The notes beneath the pieces were generated by a model that was not told where the DNA came from, ran no database searches, and saw nothing but the letters and a program-made list of their open reading frames with translations. A DNA stretch of 64,000 nucleotides from a bacterium (GTDB lineage: Bacteria > Bacillota > Clostridia > Christensenellales > Aristaeellaceae). Made by a program: the position numbers and the translations under genes. Positions 45,687 through 53,690 of this stretch are shown here, piece by piece. The DNA lies in NCBI GenBank assembly GCA_004563405.1, contig SFTH01000001.1, positions 62,001-126,000 on the forward strand, written 5' to 3'. Within the stretch, counting starts at the first letter, position 1. Every line of letters starts with the position of its first letter.

Positions 45687-45937
45687 GCGGCGGCGCTCCA
45701 CGCGCCGCCGCCCAGCCCGTCGATAAAGCCTGCAAACGCAAAAATGCCAGGTGAAAGAGGAAATGCAGTTGTCATTTTTGCTTGCCGCGTCAGCTGCGGC
45801 TGAAAATTGCGGTCACTTACGTCCGTGTAAGCTCCCTTATTTTCAGCCTTGCTTCCTTGCCTTGCAGGCTTTCTCAACGTCTGGCAAAGCGTTGACCAGG
45901 TCAACGCTCAGGGCGGCGGCGCTCCACGCGCCGCCGC
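45687..45937. repeat. Intergenic element C: structured 251-bp element with identical terminal hairpins
   Basis: The same hairpin (arm GCGGCGGCGC, loop TCCAC) stands at both ends, 45687-45711 and 45913-45937. Between them are nested inverted repeats. AAGCCTGCAA/TTGCAGGCTT (45726-45735, 45862-45871) encloses GCAAAAATG/CATTTTTGC (45738-45746, 45773-45781) and GGCTGAAAAT/ATTTTCAGCC (45798-45807, 45839-45848). AGCGTTGACC/GGTCAACGCT (45888-45908) follows. After the first hairpin, 7 nt precede GTCGATAAA, as in element A. The inner part is AT-richer than the flanks. It occupies the space between binding-protein and ATPase genes and looks like an inserted mobile-type repeat or a structured RNA. Confidence 0.8.
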
Positions 45938-45972
45938 CCTTCGTTAAATCAAAAGTGGAGGGGAAAAGACCC

Positions 45973-47475
45973 GTGGCAGAATTTCTGGAGATGCGCGGCA
46001 TCGTAAAAAAATTCCCGGGCGTGCTGGCGCTGGACCATGTGAACCTCTCGGTGAAGAAGGGGGAGGTGCACGCGCTGCTGGGCGAGAACGGCGCGGGCAA
46101 GTCCACGCTGATGAAGATACTCTCGGGCGCCTATCAGAAGGATGAGGGCGAGATCTATTTTGACGGCGAGCGGGTGGAGATCGCCTCCTCCCACGACGCG
46201 CAGCGCCTGTGCATCAGCACCATCTATCAGGAGCTGAACCTCACCGAGCAGCTGACCGTGGCGGAGAACATCTTCATGGGCCGCCAGCTGATGAAGAATC
46301 GCTTCAAGGTGGACTGGAAGCGGATGTTTGCGGAGGCGCAGCGCCTTCTGGACGATCTGGGCGTGGAAATCGACGCGCACGCGCAGGTGCGCGATCTGGG
46401 CGTGGCGCACAAGCAGATGGTGGAGGTGGCCAAGGCCCTGTCCATCAATTCAAGGGTGCTGATCATGGACGAGCCCACCGCGCCGCTGACCAACCGCGAA
46501 ATCAAGACGCTGTTTGACACCATCCGCATGCTCAAGGAGCGGGGCGTGTCCGTGATCTACATCTCCCATCGCCTGGAGGAGGTCATGGAGATCTGCGACC
46601 GCGCCACCATCATGCGCGACGGCGCGAACGTGACGGAGCTGAACGTAAAGGATACGAACCTGGACGAGATCATACGCTACATGGTGGGCCGCGAGCTGAA
46701 GGAGAAGTTCCCGAAGATTCACCTGGAGCCGGGGCCGGTGCGCATGCGCGTGGAGAAGATCAATGCGGGCAAGCAGGTGAAGGACGTGTCCTTCGAGGTG
46801 CGCGGCGGCGAGATTCTGGGCATTGCAGGCCTGGTGGGCGCGGGGCGCACGGAGACCGCCCGGGCCATCTTCGGCATGGACCCCAAGGAGTCCGGCGAAA
46901 TCTACATCGACGGGCAGCGGGTGGAAATCTCCCAGCCCCTGGACGCCATCCGCGCCGGCGTGGGCTTCGTGACCGAGGACAGAAAGGGCGAGGGCCTGGT
47001 GCTTACCATGCCCGTGAGCCAGAACATGACCCTGGCCACGCTGGACCGCTTCGGTTCCAGCGTGCACATGAACCTGGGCCAGGAGAAAAACACCGTGCAG
47101 GAGTACATCGGCAAGCTGAACATCAAGACGCCCTCCGCGCTGCAGCTGGCGCGCAACCTGTCGGGCGGCAACCAGCAGAAGGTGGTTCTGGCCAAGTGGC
47201 TCCTGAGCGACTCCAGAGTCATCATCTTCGACGAGCCCACCCGGGGCATCGACGTGGGCGCGAAGATCGAGGTCTACAACATCATCAACGATCTCATCCG
47301 CGCGGGCGTGGCCGTGGTGATGATCTCCTCAGAACTGCCGGAGGTGCTGGGCATGTCCGACCGGGTCGCCGTGATGCACCAGGGCGAGATCACGGGCGTG
47401 TTTGACAACGACGAAAGCCTCACCCAGGAAAAGATACTCTATTACGCCACCGGCGGCGACAAGCACACCGCATAG
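45973..47475 (+). CDS. Sugar ABC importer ATPase (RbsA/MglA type, second system)
   Basis: A 500-residue double ATPase. The first half has GENGAGKST, signature-region VRDLGVAHKQM and VLIMDEPTAPL; the second half has GLVGAGRTE, LSGGNQQ and VIIFDEPTRGID. GTG 45973 is the start, because GGAGGGG (45957-45963) lies 9 nt upstream and the longer frame runs back into element C. The protein begins VAEFLEMRGIVKKFPGV. It is followed 25 nt later by the permease. Confidence 0.92.
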   Translation: MAEFLEMRGIVKKFPGVLALDHVNLSVKKGEVHALLGENGAGKSTLMKILSGAYQKDEGEIYFDGERVEIASSHDAQRLCISTIYQELNLTEQLTVAENIFMGRQLMKNRFKVDWKRMFAEAQRLLDDLGVEIDAHAQVRDLGVAHKQMVEVAKALSINSRVLIMDEPTAPLTNREIKTLFDTIRMLKERGVSVIYISHRLEEVMEICDRATIMRDGANVTELNVKDTNLDEIIRYMVGRELKEKFPKIHLEPGPVRMRVEKINAGKQVKDVSFEVRGGEILGIAGLVGAGRTETARAIFGMDPKESGEIYIDGQRVEISQPLDAIRAGVGFVTEDRKGEGLVLTMPVSQNMTLATLDRFGSSVHMNLGQEKNTVQEYIGKLNIKTPSALQLARNLSGGNQQKVVLAKWLLSDSRVIIFDEPTRGIDVGAKIEVYNIINDLIRAGVAVVMISSELPEVLGMSDRVAVMHQGEITGVFDNDESLTQEKILYYATGGDKHTA

Positions 47476-47500
47476 ACTTTGCAGGAGAGAGGAAAACAAC

Positions 47501-48802
47501 ATGAAAAAGAGCCTGAAGATCATCTTTATCATCTGTCTGATCATCGGCGTGGCGGCCGCCGGGATCAACCTCTTCGCCGCCTCCCAGCAGGGCAGGCTGG
47601 AGAGCATCGCCGCGCAGCAGGCCGCCCGCAAGCAGGCGCTGGCGCAGATCGCGGCGGCGGACATCCTGGGCATTGACCCCGACACCGTGGTCGTTCCGGA
47701 CGAGGTTTCCGTCTCCGGCATGGACACGCTGATCATGAAGCTGCAAAAGAGCAGCGCCATGCTCTGGGTCGTGGCCATCGACATGCTGATCATCGGCGTG
47801 GGCGGCTTCGCCTACTCCGCGTGGAAGAAGGCCCGCAAGGCCAGGGGGAGCGTCAAGAAGCTGGGCTCCAACGGCAGCGTACTAGGCATCCTGATCGCCC
47901 TGGCGGCGCTGTGCCTGGATCTGACCATCGCCTCTCCGGTGTTTTTGACCGTGAGTAACTTCCTGAACGTGTTCCAGCAGATCTCCATCAACTTTGTGGT
48001 GGCGGTGGGCATGACCTTCGTCATCATCTCCGGCGGCATCGACCTGTCCGTCGGCTCCAACATCGCCCTCTCTGGCCTGCTGATGGGCATACTGATGAAG
48101 AACTACGGCGTGCCGGTGCCGGTCACCATCCTGGGCTGCATCCTGTTCTCCGGCCTCATCGGCCTGGTGAACGGCGCGTTGATCTCCTTCCTGGATCTTC
48201 CGCCCTTCATTGCCACCCTGGGCATGATGTCCATCGTGCGCGGCGCGGCCTACACCGTGACCGCCGGACAGCCCATCTACACCTTCCCCCAGGGCTTTAC
48301 CGCCGTGGCCAGCCGCGTGGGCGGCTTCCCGCTCTACACGATGCTGATTCTGCTGGCGGTGTTCCTGCTGGGCTGGTACATCCTGCGCCACACCCGCATG
48401 GGTCGCTTCACCTATGCCATCGGCGGCAATGAGAACTGCGCGAAGCTCTCCGGCATCAACCTGAAGAAGGTCAAGTGCTTCGTGTATGTGGTCAGCGGCC
48501 TGTGCTGCGGCGTGGCGGCGTTGCTGCTGTCCTCCCGCCTCGACTCCGCCGTGCCCACCAACGCCGACGGTCAGGAGATGGACGCCATCGCTGCAGTCGT
48601 CATCGGCGGCACCAGCATGTCCGGCGGCGAGGGCTCCATGATCGGCACCCTCATCGGCATCCTGATCATCGGCATCATCGCCAACGGCCTGAACCTGCTG
48701 GGCGTGGCCCAGGGCCCCCAGAAGATGGTCAAGGGCCTGATCATCGTCATCGCCGTCATCATCGACGTGATCCGCAGAAGGGCCTCCCAGTCTGCGAAGT
48801 AA
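47501..48802 (+). CDS. Sugar ABC importer permease with N-terminal extension
   Basis: A 433-residue BPD_transp_2 permease, roughly 100 residues longer than RbsC or MglC. The normal core starts near residue 125 (SNGSVLGILIALAALCLD) and includes GGIDLSVGSNIALSG, PPFIATLGMMSIVRG, AVVIGGTSMSGGEGSMIGT and IANGLNLLGV. The extra N terminus has a hydrophobic helix (~5-25), an Ala/Gln-rich segment (QGRLESIAAQQAARKQALAQ), and a second helix (~84-105). AGGAGAGAGG precedes ATG 47501. Confidence 0.9.
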   Translation: MKKSLKIIFIICLIIGVAAAGINLFAASQQGRLESIAAQQAARKQALAQIAAADILGIDPDTVVVPDEVSVSGMDTLIMKLQKSSAMLWVVAIDMLIIGVGGFAYSAWKKARKARGSVKKLGSNGSVLGILIALAALCLDLTIASPVFLTVSNFLNVFQQISINFVVAVGMTFVIISGGIDLSVGSNIALSGLLMGILMKNYGVPVPVTILGCILFSGLIGLVNGALISFLDLPPFIATLGMMSIVRGAAYTVTAGQPIYTFPQGFTAVASRVGGFPLYTMLILLAVFLLGWYILRHTRMGRFTYAIGGNENCAKLSGINLKKVKCFVYVVSGLCCGVAALLLSSRLDSAVPTNADGQEMDAIAAVVIGGTSMSGGEGSMIGTLIGILIIGIIANGLNLLGVAQGPQKMVKGLIIVIAVIIDVIRRRASQSAK

Positions 48803-48840
48803 TCCCGCGCGGCGCAGAAGCGCCCGGCGGTGCACAGGCG

Positions 48841-48876
48841 ATCCCCCGCATCCCCTGAAGGGCGCGGGGGATTTTT
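48841..48876 (+). terminator. Intrinsic terminator of the second sugar importer
   Basis: ATCCCCCGC (48841-48849) pairs with GCGGGGGAT (48864-48872), followed by a five-T run. Confidence 0.9.
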
Positions 48877-48925
48877 GCGGAGCAGAGCCCGTATGGACGG
48901 ATGCGGCGCTGCACCGTCCAATGCC

Positions 48926-48954
48926 TTGAAAAAAGCAGTCTTTGATGCTATAAT
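48926..48954 (+). promoter_or_regulatory. Promoter of the ANTAR regulator-kinase operon
   Basis: TTGAAA (48926-48931), a 17-nt spacer and a perfect TATAAT (48949-48954), giving a leader of about 45 nt before ATG 49007. Confidence 0.82.
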
Positions 48955-49006
48955 TCCTAAAAAAGTGTACACAATGAAAAATTTTGTTGTTTGAGGTGAG
49001 CTCGGA

Positions 49007-49579
49007 ATGCGCATATATATCGTCGAAGACGACCCCATCATCCTCTCCGGCTTCTCAGCGATGGTCAAGTCGCTGGGGTATACGGTCGCCGGCCTGGAGG
49101 TGGACGGGGAGCGGGCGCTGCAGGAAATCATCCGCCTGCGCCCGGATCTGATCATTATGGACATCAATCTGCCCCGCATAGACGGCATTTCGGTTCTGGA
49201 GAAGGTGAACGCGGTCGTCGACATTCCCTGCATCATCGTCACCGGCTACAAGGACGAGGAGCAGATCGGCCGGGCCTCCCGGGCGGGCGTGTATGCGTAT
49301 CTGCAAAAGCCGGTGGATGAGTATGAGCTACAGGCGGCGATTCAGATTGTCATGAGCCGGTCCGGCGCGTACAATGCGGTCAAGGAGGAAAAGGATCGGG
49401 CGCTTCAGTCCCTGTCTGACCGAAAGACCGTGGAGCGCGCCAAGGGCATCCTGATGAAGCAAATGCAGATCAGCGAGATGGACGCCTATCGGACCCTGCA
49501 GCGGAAGAGCCGCGACAGCAATATGAAGCTCGTGGACATGGCCCAGAGGATCATTGACGCCTATGAATTACTTCACTAG
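49007..49579 (+). CDS. Response regulator with ANTAR RNA-binding output domain
   Basis: A 190-residue regulator. The receiver domain has VEDDP, phospho-acceptor Asp52 in IIMDINLPRIDG and Lys101 in LQKPVDE. After a coiled linker, residues ~135-188 form an ANTAR domain (KTVERAKGILMKQMQISEMD and VDMAQRIIDAYELL). ANTAR proteins act by binding paired hexaloop hairpins in nascent RNA and preventing termination, rather than binding DNA. The gene overlaps the kinase gene by 17 nt. The downstream importer leader with a terminator (51553-51594) is the obvious candidate target. Confidence 0.94.
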   Translation: MRIYIVEDDPIILSGFSAMVKSLGYTVAGLEVDGERALQEIIRLRPDLIIMDINLPRIDGISVLEKVNAVVDIPCIIVTGYKDEEQIGRASRAGVYAYLQKPVDEYELQAAIQIVMSRSGAYNAVKEEKDRALQSLSDRKTVERAKGILMKQMQISEMDAYRTLQRKSRDSNMKLVDMAQRIIDAYELLH

Positions 49580-51428
49580 CAGGGGGCAGCGGCGCAGCCG
49601 GGCGGGGCGTGCCGGGCGGGATGTGCACATCGAGGGTCGCTTCGTCGACGCGCGCAAGCACCTCGAATTTGAAAATCTGCGCCTGTCTGTCGAGGCGGGG
49701 AAGGCGCTGGCCGTCGTCGGTCTGTCCGACGCGGATACGAACGGCATTGGCAGCATCTTCAATCCCCTCCACAAGATCGAGATGGATGGCGCCATTACAA
49801 TCGGCGGAAACCGGTACGCCGACCGCAAATACTTCCGGCACGAGATCTACCACCTGGGGGACCGGGACACGCTGATCAACCGGTTTTCGGTGCTGGACAA
49901 CATTTTTCTGCGGGACCGGGACTATACGATGCTGAGCAGCAAGTACGCCTGCCAGCGGCTGAGGACGGTCTTTGAAAAGTATGACATTCACATTGATCCC
50001 GACGACGCCATCCATCAGCTCTCCATCAGCGAGCAGATCCTCGTGGAGATCATCCGCGCATATGTGCATAACCCGGAGTTCTGCGTATTCGGGGACGTAC
50101 TCTCCCAGGTCACCGACGAATACTCTGAAATTGTGCTCCGTCTGATCCATGACCTCAAGGAGGAGCGGGGCATCCCCATCCTGTATCTGACGACGCACTT
50201 TGAGAATGTGATCGGCTTTGCCGACAAGATCATCGTCGTCCGGAATCAGTATGTGGCGGGAGAGTTTCAGGCGGAGGCGGTAAAGCGCAATCCGAAACCG
50301 CTGATGTACTGCCTTTCGGGCTGGAAGGAGCTGAGCTACAGCCCGAACGACAACATCGCCAACTTGCAGAGCCTTCTGCTGGAAATGCACAACAAGATCG
50401 AGTTCACCGAGGAGCTCAAGAAGATCCTGACCTTTCTGGCCGAGGACATCAAGCGCATCCTCTCTCCCGCGTCCTGTACCGTGATCGTCATGGACGACGG
50501 CCTGCGGGCGTCCATCATCGTCGGGGACAAGAAGGAGATTCCTCAGAGCCTGATCGACGAGGTTCGCAACCGCGCGCTGGACGAGGACTCCAACCTGTTT
50601 CACGCGCGCGCGACGAATTCGCCCTGCATTGAAAAGCACCTGGATCAACGCTGCTACATGTATATGCCCGTGCTGCTCAACAACGAGCTGGCCGGCATCA
50701 TACTGGTGGAATTCGAGCGGATGGAAGTGGGGCTCGAGGCGGATCATGTGCGCCAGATCCTGAACAATTTTGCCCGTGAGATGGCGGTCGCCATCGAAAC
50801 CTCCAGGCTGGTGGGCAATTCCACGCTGTTGCAGGAGAGCCATCACAGAATCAAGAACAACCTCCAGATCATCGTCAACCTGCTGTTCATGCAGAAGCTT
50901 GCACTCCGCAAGCACGGCGCGCCGGTGACGGACGCCATCGACAAGGTGATCAGCCAGGTCAAGAGCATCGCGCTGATTCACGATCTGCTCTCCAACGGCG
51001 GCCTGGGCAAGAACCTGGTCAATCTGCGGGTCATCATTCAGGAGATCGTGCGCTTTTACAAAAATACACGGATTGAATTTGAACTCAATCTGGAGGACAT
51101 CAGCATCCCCTACAACAAGGCTTCCACGATTGCGCTGGTCGTCAACGAACTGATCACCAACAGCGTAAAGCACGCCTTTTGCGACGCTCAGGAGGTCCAG
51201 CGCGTGAGCGTGACCTGCGACAGCAGGGACGGCGACCTGTGCATCATCGTGAGCGACAACGGCGTGGGCTTTCCCCGGGAGGAGGCGCTCTGCAAGCGGG
51301 GCATTGGCTCCGAAATCATCAATACGACCGTGCTGAAAATGGGCGGGAGCGTCTGCGAGCGGAACCTGACGGAGCACGGAAGCGCGCAGACGGAGATCCG
51401 TCTGCCGCGGCTGGCGGTCTATGAATAG
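49563..51428 (+). CDS. Histidine kinase with degenerate sugar-ABC ATPase domain and GAF domain
   Basis: A ~621-residue soluble kinase. Residues ~33-240 follow the order of an RbsA/MglA ATPase domain: FENLRLSVEAGKALAVVGL, LSISEQILVEIIRAYVHNPE (signature region), FCVFGDVLSQV (Walker B site) and LTTHFENVIGFADKIIVVRN (H-loop, His212). The P-loop is destroyed (GLSDADTNGIG) and the catalytic Glu is Val179, so ATP hydrolysis is unlikely. Residues ~270-415 resemble a GAF domain. The kinase is of the HisKA_2 type (QESHHRIKNNLQIIVNLL, His427/428), with N-box VVNELITNSVKHAF and DNGVGFP. No transmembrane segment is evident. ATG 49563 is the likeliest start; TTG 49554 is an alternative. Confidence 0.88.
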   Translation: MNYFTSRGQRRSRAGRAGRDVHIEGRFVDARKHLEFENLRLSVEAGKALAVVGLSDADTNGIGSIFNPLHKIEMDGAITIGGNRYADRKYFRHEIYHLGDRDTLINRFSVLDNIFLRDRDYTMLSSKYACQRLRTVFEKYDIHIDPDDAIHQLSISEQILVEIIRAYVHNPEFCVFGDVLSQVTDEYSEIVLRLIHDLKEERGIPILYLTTHFENVIGFADKIIVVRNQYVAGEFQAEAVKRNPKPLMYCLSGWKELSYSPNDNIANLQSLLLEMHNKIEFTEELKKILTFLAEDIKRILSPASCTVIVMDDGLRASIIVGDKKEIPQSLIDEVRNRALDEDSNLFHARATNSPCIEKHLDQRCYMYMPVLLNNELAGIILVEFERMEVGLEADHVRQILNNFAREMAVAIETSRLVGNSTLLQESHHRIKNNLQIIVNLLFMQKLALRKHGAPVTDAIDKVISQVKSIALIHDLLSNGGLGKNLVNLRVIIQEIVRFYKNTRIEFELNLEDISIPYNKASTIALVVNELITNSVKHAFCDAQEVQRVSVTCDSRDGDLCIIVSDNGVGFPREEALCKRGIGSEIINTTVLKMGGSVCERNLTEHGSAQTEIRLPRLAVYE

Positions 51429-51474
51429 CACACAAACCCCAATAAACAAACAATATAATTGGTGAATCTGACGA

Positions 51475-51503
51475 TTGATTCGCGGAATTATTTATGGTAT
51501 TAT
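51475..51503 (+). promoter_or_regulatory. Promoter of the third sugar importer
   Basis: TTGATT (51475-51480), a 17-nt spacer and TATTAT (51498-51503), 47 nt after the kinase stop. The predicted start near 51510 precedes a terminator-type hairpin, so transcripts must pass it to reach the importer genes. Confidence 0.8.
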
Positions 51504-51509
51504 ACATAC

Positions 51510-51597
51510 AAGTAAATAGCAGATGACCATATTCATGACCGATATGGTTTTAAAGCCAAGTTCGCTTTATCAAGGGGCGACTTGGCTTTTTTGGCCG
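51510..51597 (+). promoter_or_regulatory. Transcription attenuator leader, possible ANTAR target
   Basis: The terminator is AAAGCCAAGT (51552-51561) paired with ACTTGGCTTT (51580-51589) and continuing into six T. Upstream, CCATATTC/GATATGG (51527-51547) forms a hairpin with hexaloop AUGACC and one bulge. A second weak hairpin with hexaloop AAAGCC (51552-51557, A at position 1 and G at 4) would overlap the 5' arm of the terminator. ANTAR sites are paired hexaloops with A1 and G4. The second loop fits; the first has A1 but G at position 3. The attenuator is well supported; the ANTAR sites are tentative. Confidence 0.7.
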
Positions 51598-51630
51598 TCT
51601 GCTGTTTAAAAAACGAAGGAGGAAACAGAC

Positions 51631-52599
51631 ATGAAGAACCCCGGAAGAATCCTGATCGCACTCGTACTGGTGATTGCGCTCCTGATGGGAACGGCCCTCG
51701 CGGAGGCGGAGAAGCCGGTCAAGGCCTACTTCGTCACCATCGTCAGCGGCGGCGTCGCGTGGGGCGCGGCGGAGAAGGGCTTTATGGACGCCTGCGCGGA
51801 TCTGGGCTGGGACGGCCAGTTCTGCGCGCCGACGACGGCCAACGACAAGCAGCAGGTCATCAATCTGATTGAGACCGCGGTCACGAACGAGGCGGATGTC
51901 ATTCTCGCCTGCATCCAGGACAAGGAGATGGCGGAAGAGGTGCTGACCCGCGCCAAGGAGCAGAACATCGTGGTCATCACCACCAACACCAAGGCGGGCG
52001 AGGAGCTGACGAATGCCTGGATCGGAACGGATCCCGTGGGCATGGGCAAGGCGCAGGCGGCCGTCGTTCTGGCGGAAGCGGAGAAGGCCGGACTGGAGAA
52101 CGTCACGTTGGCCTACATTCAGACCCGACTCGGCTCCACCACCCAGAACCAGCAGTTTGAGGTGATGAGCGAGGAGATCAAGAAGGTCTATCCGGACGCC
52201 GTGCTCATTCAGGATGAGTGCAATTCCAACGCACAGACCGCGGCGGACAAGGTGGCGGCCTACCGCATGGCCTATCCGGAGCTGAACGTGGTTGTCTCCA
52301 TGGACGGCTACGGCGCGCCCGGCATCGCCAACTACATCGAGGGCGAAAAGCTTCAGGACGAACTGATCGCCATCGGCGTGGACGATTCTCCCGAGATTCT
52401 CGAATTCGTAAAGAACAACGTGCTGCGCTGCACGATCGCCCAGAACTTCTATGCCATCGGCTACAACGGCTGTGAGCTCGCCAAGACCGTCCTCGACGGC
52501 GGCACCATCGACTACAACAACGACTCCGGCACGATCACGATCTATCCGGAGGACTGCGAAGCGCACCTTGAGGTTCTCAAGGAGCGTGGCCTCGCATAA
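51631..52599 (+). CDS. Sugar ABC importer binding protein (third system)
   Basis: A 322-residue binding protein of the RbsB/LsrB-like fold. The signal peptide (to ~residue 25, ending ALA) has no lipobox. Characteristic regions are WGAAEKGFMDACADLGW, AVTNEADVILACIQDKEMAEE, NIVVITTNTKAG, GTDPVGMGKAQAAVV and TIAQNFYAIGYNGCELA. AAGGAGGAAAC precedes ATG 51631. It is the first gene after the attenuator. It may also deliver its ligand signal to the kinase at 49563, which is inference. Confidence 0.9.
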   Translation: MKNPGRILIALVLVIALLMGTALAEAEKPVKAYFVTIVSGGVAWGAAEKGFMDACADLGWDGQFCAPTTANDKQQVINLIETAVTNEADVILACIQDKEMAEEVLTRAKEQNIVVITTNTKAGEELTNAWIGTDPVGMGKAQAAVVLAEAEKAGLENVTLAYIQTRLGSTTQNQQFEVMSEEIKKVYPDAVLIQDECNSNAQTAADKVAAYRMAYPELNVVVSMDGYGAPGIANYIEGEKLQDELIAIGVDDSPEILEFVKNNVLRCTIAQNFYAIGYNGCELAKTVLDGGTIDYNNDSGTITIYPEDCEAHLEVLKERGLA

Positions 52600-52640
52600 G
52601 CGATGCAATCCGTCTCCCTTTGACCAAACCGGCTTGTAGA

Positions 52641-52675
52641 AGATTGCGGGATGCCTTCGGTTTCCCGCAATCTTT
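52641..52675 (+). terminator. Terminator-like hairpin between binding protein and permease genes
   Basis: An 11-bp perfect stem (AGATTGCGGGA, 52641-52651, with 52663-52673) is followed by only TTT. It probably acts as a partial terminator or mRNA stabiliser, giving more binding protein than permease. Confidence 0.65.
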
Positions 52676-52693
52676 GAAAGGAAGTATTGCTAT

Positions 52694-53680
52694 ATGAAAT
52701 CAAAGAATGAACCGGCAACGGCCGTCCGGCTGCTCAGATCGCTGATGCGGCGCAGGGAGATTGGAACGATCATCCCCCTGGTGATCATGGTTGCCGTCGT
52801 TACGATCGTCAATCCTGCCTTCCTTGCGATTGGAAACATCATCGACATTTTCCGCACCGCGACCTATTCATTCATCGTTGCGGTGGCCCTGACCTTCCTG
52901 ATGGTCACGGGCGGCATGGACCTGTCAATCGGCGCTGTGACGAGCCTGGGCGGCATTGTCTGCGGATTTGCGCTGGTGGCGGGCCTTCCGATTTCTCTGT
53001 CCATTTTGTGTGGAATTCTCTCCGGCGTGATCGTCGGATTCATCAAGGCGTTTTTTGTCATTGGGCTGGATCTTCCGCCCTTTATCGTGACCCTGGGCGT
53101 GCAGTACGCGGTCAACGGTCTGATCAACGTACTGACGGAGGGCATGCCAATTTCGGGCTTTCCCAAGGCGTTCAAGAGCATCGGACAGAACTTTATCGTC
53201 GGCCGCATCTATTACACCATACTCATCGCGGTTGCCTTTGGCATTATCTTTCACATTGTCCTGACCAAGACCAAGTATGGGCGGCGGCTGATCGCATCCG
53301 GCGGAAACGCCGAGACGGCGTATCTGGCGGGCATCCATGTCAAGCGCATCAAGGTGGGCGCGCATGTGCTGGTTTCGACCTTTGCGGCCATTGCGGGCGT
53401 GCTGATGGCCTCCCGCTTTGCGAGCGCCATGCCGAACGTGGGCTCCGGCACGGAGCTGACGATCATGGCCTCCGTCATCATCGGCGGCACGAGCACCTAC
53501 GGTGGCTGCGGCTCCATCATCGGCACGAGTATCGGCTGCCTGCTGCTGGCGGTCATTGCCAACGGATTGGTTCTGATGCGCGTATCCAGCTACTATCAGA
53601 ATTTGATCTTTGGCCTGATTCTGCTTCTGTCCATCGTTCTTGACAAGTACCGGCAGAGGCTGAGCGAGAACAAGAAGTGA
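52694..53680 (+). CDS. Sugar ABC importer permease (third system)
   Basis: A 328-residue BPD_transp_2 permease with about 8-10 helices. Family landmarks are VTGGMDLSIGAVTSLGG, LDLPPFIVTLGVQYAVNGL, GRRLIASGGNAETAYLAGI and ASVIIGGTSTYGGCGSIIGT. Gene order here is binding protein, permease, ATPase, unlike the other two importers in the window. AAAGGAAG precedes ATG 52694. Confidence 0.92.
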   Translation: MKSKNEPATAVRLLRSLMRRREIGTIIPLVIMVAVVTIVNPAFLAIGNIIDIFRTATYSFIVAVALTFLMVTGGMDLSIGAVTSLGGIVCGFALVAGLPISLSILCGILSGVIVGFIKAFFVIGLDLPPFIVTLGVQYAVNGLINVLTEGMPISGFPKAFKSIGQNFIVGRIYYTILIAVAFGIIFHIVLTKTKYGRRLIASGGNAETAYLAGIHVKRIKVGAHVLVSTFAAIAGVLMASRFASAMPNVGSGTELTIMASVIIGGTSTYGGCGSIIGTSIGCLLLAVIANGLVLMRVSSYYQNLIFGLILLLSIVLDKYRQRLSENKK

Positions 53681-53690
53681 GGAAGGCAAA

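Noticed and set aside
45751..45972. A longer ATPase start upstream of GTG 45973.
   Set aside because: The extension would translate through the structured element C and has no ribosome site; GGAGGGG fits GTG 45973.
51510..51597. Reading the hairpin at 51552-51594 only as the terminator of the kinase operon.
   Set aside because: A good sigma-A promoter lies between the kinase stop and the hairpin, so the hairpin is within the importer leader. It may serve both roles.
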